Of a DNA stretch of 64,000 bases, positions 59,109 to 64,000 are shown piece after piece. Position numbers and translations under genes: made by a program. Origin of the DNA: Luteibacter sp. dw_328. Its GTDB lineage: Bacteria; Pseudomonadota; Gammaproteobacteria; Xanthomonadales; Rhodanobacteraceae. The DNA lies in contig NZ_JAAVUW010000002.1 of assembly GCF_018449605.1 (NCBI RefSeq), forward strand, positions 310,001-374,000. The letters are read 5' to 3'. Below the pieces are notes generated by a model, which searched no databases, was not told the origin of the DNA, and saw nothing but the letters and a program-made list of their open reading frames with translations. Each line of letters opens with the position of its first letter. Position 1 is the stretch's first letter.

Positions 59109-60061
59109 GCTGCCTCCCTCTCGCAAAGCCCCAGGTCGGACGTGCAACCGCCGCCGGCCTGGTCCTGCATGAAGATGTCGTACTGGCGGCCGCCGCGGCC
59201 CGTGCGCGCCCAGTCGATGACGTTGCGGATCGGCAGGATGTCGCCATTGATCGGCGCGAAGAACGTCGCCATGCGGCGCTTGTTGGCGGCTGCTACCACA
59301 GCCTCCCACCGCTCGATCCGGTCCATGTGTTCCGGCGTCATATCGGCGATCAGGCGGACCTCGTCTTTGCGGCAGTTGATGCACGGCCAGCAGCCGACGC
59401 GCCGCGCTCCCATCGCGTAAAGGGGGTTCGGAAGAACGCCGTGCTTGCGATGCATTGCCCAGACATCTTCGACACTCCAGCGAAATATCGGTCGCCAAAC
59501 GATTGATCCATCGTCATGGCGGTTATAGCGGCGCTGCTGGGCGCGATTAGCGCTTTCGTCAGCGCGGATACCAAGCCACTGCAGGACCGGACCGCTACGA
59601 AGCATCGGGCCGACAACCTGCGACGAAATAGGCAGCTGTTTCAGCTCTTCAGTGCAGAACTGAGCTTTGCGTGAGGGGAGCCGGCCCTTGAGAATGCACA
59701 GGTCAAGGTACGGATTGCCGCTCGGCGTGTTGAGCGCGGCCGCTTCCGCGACGATTTCGTCCGCAATGCCCTCGGCAGGCCATTTTGTCAGGATCGTCTG
59801 CCGATGGATGGCAAGCTGGCGAGAGAAGTCTGCGCGTACGACCTCAACTACCGGGCCGCCAGTGGGCTCAGCCAGGCGGCTGACGTACTCGTAAGTCGCC
59901 TCGTGCTCGTTGCCGGTGTCGGCGAAGACGGCGCGGAACTCCCGACCCGACTCCATGGCCTTCAGATACGTGGCCGTGCTGTCCTTACCGCCCGACACGT
60001 TGACGAGGTGCTGGATGGCAGTTCCGGGCCTGAGGTCGGCAACGCTCGAATGCGTCATCAT
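59105..60061 (-). CDS. Phage PAPS-reductase-family (PP-loop) protein
   Basis: This 318-residue protein belongs to the phosphoadenosine phosphosulfate reductase family. The PP-loop SGGKDSTA is at residues 23-30. RAVFADTGNEHEATYEYV follows, the FCTEELKQLP motif has the Cys at ~136, and a C-terminal CWPCINCRKDEV cluster could bind Fe-S or zinc. Phage and island copies are thought to act on nucleic acid or sulfur modification rather than sulfate assimilation. DndC of DNA phosphorothioation is in the same superfamily, but no other dnd genes are here. Overlap of ATGA type with the next gene shows operon membership. Confidence 0.82.
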   Translation of the reverse strand: MMTHSSVADLRPGTAIQHLVNVSGGKDSTATYLKAMESGREFRAVFADTGNEHEATYEYVSRLAEPTGGPVVEVVRADFSRQLAIHRQTILTKWPAEGIADEIVAEAAALNTPSGNPYLDLCILKGRLPSRKAQFCTEELKQLPISSQVVGPMLRSGPVLQWLGIRADESANRAQQRRYNRHDDGSIVWRPIFRWSVEDVWAMHRKHGVLPNPLYAMGARRVGCWPCINCRKDEVRLIADMTPEHMDRIERWEAVVAAANKRRMATFFAPINGDILPIRNVIDWARTGRGGRQYDIFMQDQAGGGCTSDLGLCEREAA

Positions 60062-60093
60062 GCGAGCCCGCCTCGACCATAGGACTGCCCGTT

Positions 60094-60684
60094 ATGCCTC
60101 TCCTTTTTTTCACATGGGCGATGCAAGCCAGTCCGCCTCCGACCGATGCTTGGACGAAGGCGTCTGCAGCAGGAACGCTCGCCAGCGCGCTGATTGCTCT
60201 GATTGCTTCTGGAGTTGCGATTGTAATCGCGAGAGGTCAGAGAGCCGACCGAAAAAAGGAGCTTAGCGATGAGAGAAGCCGGACGGAAGCTATCGATGAT
60301 GCAAGAGCGGCGAGCCTCGCATTGGCCGTGCTCGAAGACATGTTCTGGATAGAATCGACGCTTGGATATTTTCTCGATTTCGGTTTGCAAGCTCAAAATC
60401 CTGCTGATGAGCTTGTATCGGGTCAGATACGGCTGACCGACACGATGCGAGCGTACATGACGCGGCTGCATGAACTCGGCGCATCCGGTAGAGATGTGCG
60501 TAAGCTTTTCGCGTTGATAATCGACGTGACAAAAGCCCTCGACGAGCGAGCTTCCCTGGAGAACGTGGATCACCCCGATGCGCACGCGCGAGACGGATGG
60601 ATCAACGCGTCTGTTACGCAGATTCGGGCGAAGGCTTCCGAGGTTTACGTTGAGCTTTCGCCCAGACTGCTGGCTGGCTGGTGA
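60094..60684 (+). CDS. Single-pass membrane protein of unknown function in island
   Basis: This 196-residue protein has one membrane helix at about residues 26-46 (AAGTLASALIALIASGVAIV) and a long charged helical region after it (ARGQRADRKKELSDERSRTE). AGGA lies 9 bases before ATG 60094. Base composition is lower in GC than the phage operon around it. Like the gene at 57599 it is on the plus strand, inserted against the operon, and pairs an N-terminal membrane anchor with a helical cytoplasmic domain. No family is recognised. Confidence 0.65.
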   Translation: MPLLFFTWAMQASPPPTDAWTKASAAGTLASALIALIASGVAIVIARGQRADRKKELSDERSRTEAIDDARAASLALAVLEDMFWIESTLGYFLDFGLQAQNPADELVSGQIRLTDTMRAYMTRLHELGASGRDVRKLFALIIDVTKALDERASLENVDHPDAHARDGWINASVTQIRAKASEVYVELSPRLLAGW

Positions 60685-60686
60685 GG

Positions 60687-60899
60687 TCACGCTGCTTCCT
60701 TGGCGGCAACCGCCGGCAGGTCGGGGTAATGGCCCCAGGGGTTCTTCATCTCGCTAAAGCACGGGCTCGGTAGGCCAACGGTGTTTTTTCGGGCGTAGCG
60801 GCAGAGGCGGCCGTCGCGCCAGAACTCGCGGCGCCCGGTAGCGACGACGTCGAAGACGCCGTCCGGCCAGCAGTCGGTCTGCGCGACGGCCATGGTCAC
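60687..60899 (-). CDS. Small phage protein (70 aa)
   Basis: This 70-residue protein includes [20 protein letters not shown] and [16 protein letters not shown], with two Cys that could pair or bind metal. The start is GTG 60899, forming a GTGA overlap with the FtsK-gamma gene stop; ATG 60893 is an alternative. It belongs to the minus-strand operon. The function is unknown. Confidence 0.65.
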   Translation of the reverse strand: MTMAVAQTDCWPDGVFDVVATGRREFWRDGRLCRYARKNTVGLPSPCFSEMKNPWGHYPDLPAVAAKEAA

Positions 60900-61099
60900 G
60901 CCACGACCGGAAGCACGGTGCGCATGCCTTGAACGTTGGGTTTGCTGATCACGCCTTCGACTTCCATCCGCTCCACCAAGCGAGCGGCGCGGTTGTAGCC
61001 GATGATGAGCCGCCGCTGCACATGCGAGATCGTTGCGCGGTGAGTTTCGCGGAGCCTGTCGCGGCGAATCTTTACCGGACGCTCCAAGCTGATCGGCAT
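60896..61099 (-). CDS. Stand-alone FtsK gamma-type winged-helix protein
   Basis: This 67-residue protein is essentially only the gamma (DNA-orienting) domain of FtsK/SpoIIIE translocases: [42 protein letters not shown]. In FtsK this winged helix reads KOPS sequences and contacts XerD. Here no motor domain is attached. A phage-encoded free gamma domain could bind host KOPS sites or modulate FtsK/XerCD. ATG 61099 is chosen because the family homology starts soon after; upstream frame is non-homologous. Confidence 0.8.
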   Translation of the reverse strand: MPISLERPVKIRRDRLRETHRATISHVQRRLIIGYNRAARLVERMEVEGVISKPNVQGMRTVLPVVA

Positions 61100-61150
61100 G
61101 GTCGAGGTGGCTTCACCTTGAGGTGACGGCCACGCGCTGACGATCAGTCC

Positions 61151-61840
61151 ATGTGCGGACGCTACGCCACATTCGGACCTGTATCGCTGAGCCGCGAGGC
61201 TAAGACGGTGCTGGACCAGCTCGAGCTGGATGTCGTCAGCGAGATCAATCAGCGGGAAGATCTGTTCAACATTGCGCCGACCCAGAAGGCGCTGGTCATG
61301 GCCAGCGGCGATCAGGGCTACGAGATCAAGCCGCTTCGGTGGGGCCTGATCCCCATATGGGCCAAGGACGCGAAGATCGGCGCGAAGACGATCAATGCCC
61401 GCGCCGAGACCGTGGCCACCAAGCCGGCCTTCCGTGCAGCCTTCAAGAAACGCCGCTGCTTGGTGCCGGCCTCCGGCTACTTCGAGTGGCGCGTGAAAGA
61501 GGGCGGCAAGCAGCCGTACTTCATCCGCGACCAGGTCGGCGACCTGCTTATGTTCGCCGGCCTGTGGGAAGCCTGGCGTCCCGCCGAGGGCGAGTAATGG
61601 GTCAAGACCCTCACCATCGTCACCGGTGAGCCTGGGAAGGTCTCCGGCGATATCCACGACCGGCAGCCCGTGATCCTGCCGCCCGACCTATGGGCGGTGT
61701 GGTGCGATGGCATGCCCGACGAGGCCAGTGCAACGCTGGTAGCGGCCCCTGAGGCCGAGCTCGTCTATTACCCAGTATCCAAGGCAGTTGGCTCGCCCAG
61801 GAACAAGGGTCCCGAGCTGGTTCAGCCAATCACGCTCTGA
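61151..61840 (+). pseudogene. SRAP (YedK/HMCES) family gene with in-frame stop
   Basis: The reading frame starts [10 protein letters not shown], giving the catalytic Cys2 of SOS response-associated peptidases, which cross-link to abasic sites in single-stranded DNA. It continues with [20 protein letters not shown] and [11 protein letters not shown] to residue 148. There a TAA (61595-61597) interrupts it. The same frame runs on with [32 protein letters not shown] and ends at the TGA 61838-61840. A full protein would have ~229 residues. A single change such as GAA to TAA explains it. The truncated form keeps Cys2 but loses the conserved C-terminal part with the active-site His, which ought to lie in the lost segment. 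Confidence 0.85.
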
Positions 61841-61865
61841 GACTGTCGACCGATATCCTGCTTCG

Positions 61866-62168
61866 ATGTCGCCCAACTGGAAACCGCCAAGCACCCCCGG
61901 GGCCGCCACCTTCGCCGAGTGGAACGGCGCCACGTTCGCCCTCGTCAAGAACATGCCCGATGGGAAGTGGCGAGTTGGCGTATTTCCCGACGGCCAGTCC
62001 CATCATTCGGTAGGCGCCATGGTGGCGACTGAGGCCATTGCTCGGAAATTCGTCGAGTGCTGGGCTGAGGTCAACCACCGGCGTATCGCGCCTGCGAAAG
62101 GTCGTCAGATCATGCCGCCCGAGGGTTTAAAGCCGCGGAAACCCAAGGGCATTGAGGATCGGTCGTGA
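61866..62168 (+). CDS. Hypothetical phage protein (100 aa)
   Basis: This 100-residue protein starts SPNWKPPSTPGAATFAEWNG and includes ATEAIARKFVECWAEVNHRR. Its position 26 bases after the SRAP gene on the same strand suggests cotranscription. No SD is clear and no domain is recognised. Composition is protein-like, with a basic C-terminus (GLKPRKPKGIEDRS). Confidence 0.6.
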   Translation: MSPNWKPPSTPGAATFAEWNGATFALVKNMPDGKWRVGVFPDGQSHHSVGAMVATEAIARKFVECWAEVNHRRIAPAKGRQIMPPEGLKPRKPKGIEDRS

Positions 62169-62220
62169 CTTTTGGCTAAGGAGGGCGAAAGCGCGAATCC
62201 TATGAGTCATGCGAGTGTAT

Positions 62221-62272
62221 CAAGTGGCCACTTGACGGAATTTGTTAAATGCTATTAGCCTTCGCTTAACAA
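62221..62272 (+). promoter_or_regulatory. Candidate operator region upstream of AAA+ ATPase gene
   Basis: A perfect 14-bp palindrome CAAGTGGCCACTTG (62221-62234) overlaps a possible -35 TTGACG (62232-62237). An inverted repeat TTGTTAA (62242-62248) and TTAACAA (62266-62272) follows with a 17-base spacer. A -10 like TATTAG (62253-62258) is only 15 bases from the -35, so exact promoter boxes are uncertain. Two nested dyads just before a strong SD suggest tight repression. Confidence 0.5.
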
Positions 62273-62286
62273 GTCGGAGGTAGCAC

Positions 62287-63486
62287 ATGGACGCCCAAGC
62301 TTTAAATGCTCTTTGGTTCAACGCCGGATCGGTCTTCACCCCTGGGTCGCCAGTGAACGAACGGGACCTTTTTTCCGGCCGCGTGAATGTCTTGAATCGG
62401 ATCCTGACGGCCGTGTCCCAGCGTGGCTATCACGGAGTGCTTTTCGGAGAGCGTGGTGTCGGCAAAACCTCTCTGGCGAATATCCTTACTGGCCACCTGC
62501 GGGTGACGCAGAATTACCTAGTGGCAAAGGTCAACTGTGACGCGGGCGATACCTTCAGTTCCATTTGGCACAAGGCGTTCCGCGATATCACATACACCCA
62601 CCACTCGACACCTGCGGGCTTTACCGGCACACCCACTCAGCAAGTAATTCCGGTGGCGTCTTCGCTTCCCAGCGTCGTACAGCCTGACGATGTGCGTCGG
62701 CTACTTTTCGATCTGAGCTCACAGACGCCTACGCTGATCATTCTCGACGAGTACGATCGTATAGCGGATCGTCAGGTAGCTGTACTAATTTCGGACACTA
62801 TTAAATCCCTCTCCGACAACGCCGTCGCAGCATCGTTGCTACTGATTGGAGTAGCTGAATCGGTCGATCAGCTAGTGGAAGGGCATCTGTCCATTGAGCG
62901 AAACTTGGTACAGGTTCCGATGCCACGAATGTCTACCGAGGAGATCGCGCAGATCGTGTCCAACGGCCTAACGCGGCTTGGCATGACGATATCGGCAGGT
63001 GGCTTGGCTCACATCGTCGCTCTGTCCCAAGGTCTGCCTTACATCACGCACCTGCTGGCACTTCACAGTACACGCGCTGCGCTGACTAACGAGTCCATGG
63101 AGGTGAACCGCGATCACGTCGATAGGGGCGTTACCGACTCGCTCGATCAATGGCAACAGTCCATCAAATCTTCGTACTACGACGCCGTCAAAAGCCCGCA
63201 GCCGGGAAACATCTTCAAAGAAGTGCTGCTTGCATGCGCTTTGGCAGAAGTTGATGAAGCTGGATATTTCACTGCGGCTGCGGTCAGGTCGCCGTTGAGT
63301 AATATCCTAGGTCGAACGATTGATATCCCTAATTTTGCACGTCATCTGAAGGAGTTCGGACAGGTTGAGCGAGCTGAGATGCTGACCCGGGTTGGAACCA
63401 CCAAGCGATTCCGTTACCGGTTTGTCAGTCCAATCATGCGCCCGTACATCATCATGCGCGGATATGTTGAGGGATTAATCAAGTAA
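62287..63486 (+). CDS. AAA+ ATPase (Orc1/Cdc6-like or STAND-like), island cargo
   Basis: This 399-residue AAA+ protein has Walker A GERGVGKTS (residues 54-62), Walker B LIILDEYDR (150-158) and a sensor strand LLLIGVAES (about 184-192). The C-terminal ~100 residues look like a winged helix (LLACALAEVDEAGYFTAAAV, RHLKEFGQVER, RYRFVSPIMRPYIIM), the overall plan of Orc1/Cdc6-like ATPases. SD GGAGGT lies 6 bases upstream. GC is lower than in flanking phage genes and codon use differs. No partner gene is clearly attached. A role in defence or island maintenance is plausible but unproven. Confidence 0.82.
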   Translation: MDAQALNALWFNAGSVFTPGSPVNERDLFSGRVNVLNRILTAVSQRGYHGVLFGERGVGKTSLANILTGHLRVTQNYLVAKVNCDAGDTFSSIWHKAFRDITYTHHSTPAGFTGTPTQQVIPVASSLPSVVQPDDVRRLLFDLSSQTPTLIILDEYDRIADRQVAVLISDTIKSLSDNAVAASLLLIGVAESVDQLVEGHLSIERNLVQVPMPRMSTEEIAQIVSNGLTRLGMTISAGGLAHIVALSQGLPYITHLLALHSTRAALTNESMEVNRDHVDRGVTDSLDQWQQSIKSSYYDAVKSPQPGNIFKEVLLACALAEVDEAGYFTAAAVRSPLSNILGRTIDIPNFARHLKEFGQVERAEMLTRVGTTKRFRYRFVSPIMRPYIIMRGYVEGLIK

Positions 63487-63533
63487 GTCTGCTGTCTTGA
63501 ACCGCCGCTAGATAACCGCCAATCAGGCGCTAA

Positions 63534-63764
63534 GTGGACCCCAAGGGCCGAGCCTCCGTGCCAAGCCAGGCCAAGGGCAGGGCATGGGTCGAGCGATTCG
63601 CTGGCCGGCGCCTCGCGCATTTGGGCAGACTCGCCGCGACACCAGGAGTAGGGCCAAGCGCCGCCGGCGGCTACGCAAAGCCGACCGCCGAGGAACAAGC
63701 CCGCTACGCCGCCTTCTACGCCTCCTACGTCCCACCCAAACGAACGAGAATTCGATCCCGGTGA
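63534..63764 (+). CDS. Doubtful small ORF after AAA+ ATPase gene
   Basis: This is a 76-residue frame with a GTG start and no clear SD, rich in Ala and Arg (AKPTAEEQARYAAFYASYVPP). The C-terminal half looks protein-like, the N-terminal half less so. It could be the fragment of a larger phage gene. The rest of the 63487-63778 gap shows nothing else. Confidence 0.25.
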   Translation: MDPKGRASVPSQAKGRAWVERFAGRRLAHLGRLAATPGVGPSAAGGYAKPTAEEQARYAAFYASYVPPKRTRIRSR

Positions 63765-63778
63765 CTTCGCGCATTCCT

Positions 63779-63982
63779 TCAGGTCAGGGGAGGTTGAGTA
63801 CGCCGGCTTTCGTGCAAATAGTCGTGCAGGCTGATCGCGCACTGCGGGCAGCCACCGGTAGGCACAATCCGGCATCCCATCTTCATGTGGGTTCGATAGT
63901 AGCGCTGGTGCTTTAAACACCATGCCTCGGCGGCCAGGTTCTGGCGTGACTGGTAGCGTTCGCGCCGCCCTTGGAAAGGCAT
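63779..63982 (-). CDS. Small zinc-ribbon-like phage protein (67 aa)
   Basis: This basic 67-residue protein has paired metal-ligand motifs: WCLKHQRYY, then GCRIVPTGGCPQCAISLHDY, giving Cys-x2-His and Cys-Pro-x-Cys. That suggests a small zinc ribbon that may bind DNA or protein. ATG 63982 is used, with another directly before it (63985). It lies near the right edge and its operon context is cut off. Confidence 0.55.
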   Translation of the reverse strand: MPFQGRRERYQSRQNLAAEAWCLKHQRYYRTHMKMGCRIVPTGGCPQCAISLHDYLHESRRTQPPLT

Positions 63983-64000
63983 CACCGCGGTCTCGCGCGG

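Larger units (their letters stand above)
54895..64000. mobile_element. Prophage-like integrated island at tRNA-Leu, right end outside window
   Basis: The island starts at the tRNA-Leu 3' end with an integrase module and continues with small overlapping phage-type genes: kinase-like, ASCH, PAPS-reductase family, FtsK-gamma, SRAP. No structural, lysis or replication genes appear within the 9.1 kb seen. Parts such as 60100-60680 and 62290-63480 are clearly lower in GC than the core genome. I found no full copy of the tRNA 3' end in the window, so attR lies beyond the edge or has been lost. Confidence 0.8.

Noticed and set aside
59105-60061. DNA phosphorothioation (Dnd) system
   Set aside because: Only a DndC-superfamily PP-loop protein is present; dndA, dndB, dndD and dndE are absent, so no such system can be claimed.
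63885-63896. 12-base match (ATGTGGGTTCGA) to the T-arm of tRNA-Leu, possible attR
   Set aside because: It lacks the tRNA 3' end and CCA, the match stops after 12 bases, and it lies inside a plausible coding frame. Chance or common T-loop sequence is more likely.

Overview
The window is high-GC, gene-dense chromosomal DNA from a gammaproteobacterium of the Xanthomonadales. Gene content and order (virB7-8-9-10-11-1-2-3-4, cinA-recA-recX-alaS-csrA, a TrpR-family gene ahead of hisGDCBHAF-hisIE, GTAG-type REP repeats) suggest Rhodanobacteraceae, in the Luteibacter/Dyella/Rhodanobacter neighbourhood. That placement is inference; no rRNA or species marker is present.

Layout. (1) 1-7526, minus strand: most of a VirB type IV secretion operon in the order known from the Xanthomonas antibacterial (X-type) T4SS, beginning with an N0-domain VirB7 lipoprotein and running off the left edge inside virB4. 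About 0.8-1 kb of regulatory-looking DNA separates it from (2) 8543-14061: pncC/cinA, recA, recX, alaS, csrA and tRNA-Ser. (3) 14273-19851: a secreted beta-lactamase-fold hydrolase, tRNA-Pro, hisS, an enlarged HutH-type ammonia-lyase and a LuxR-type response regulator. (4) 20000-27341: a fully translationally overlapped histidine operon headed by a TrpR-family repressor whose likely operator sits on its own -10. (5) 27434-41764: rluB with a very long Gly/Arg/Asn tail, scpB, scpA, dinB, a PilZ protein, fadD, a small lipoprotein, acnA with a divergent LysR regulator, hflD, mnmA and a Nudix hydrolase. (6) 41890-46248: clpS-clpA, infA, a PHA-granule-type protein and a tail-anchored FHA protein. 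(7) 46288-51814: serC-pheA-hisC2-aroA-kdsB, joining serine, aromatic amino acid and Kdo synthesis. (8) 52026-54894: uvrC, pgsA and a tRNA-Gly/Cys/Leu cluster.

From the 3' end of tRNA-Leu(UAA) to the right edge lies an integrated prophage-like island. Its integrase and excisionase-position (DUF4224-type) genes are broken, and an SRAP gene and a small conserved gene also carry disabling lesions, while the core genome to the left shows none. Intact island genes include a minimal kinase-like protein, an ASCH-domain protein, a PAPS-reductase-family protein, a free-standing FtsK-gamma winged helix, two plus-strand membrane proteins of unknown function, and a lower-GC AAA+ ATPase behind a 14-bp perfect palindrome.

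Thirteen REP-like elements of two related families occur in five intergenic clusters between 27.3 and 44.7 kb; four clusters lie between convergent genes. They are absent from the T4SS and from the island. The best candidates for undescribed biology are the AAA+ ATPase unit, the plus-strand membrane genes of the island, the his-operon repressor/operator, and the REP families with covarying stems.
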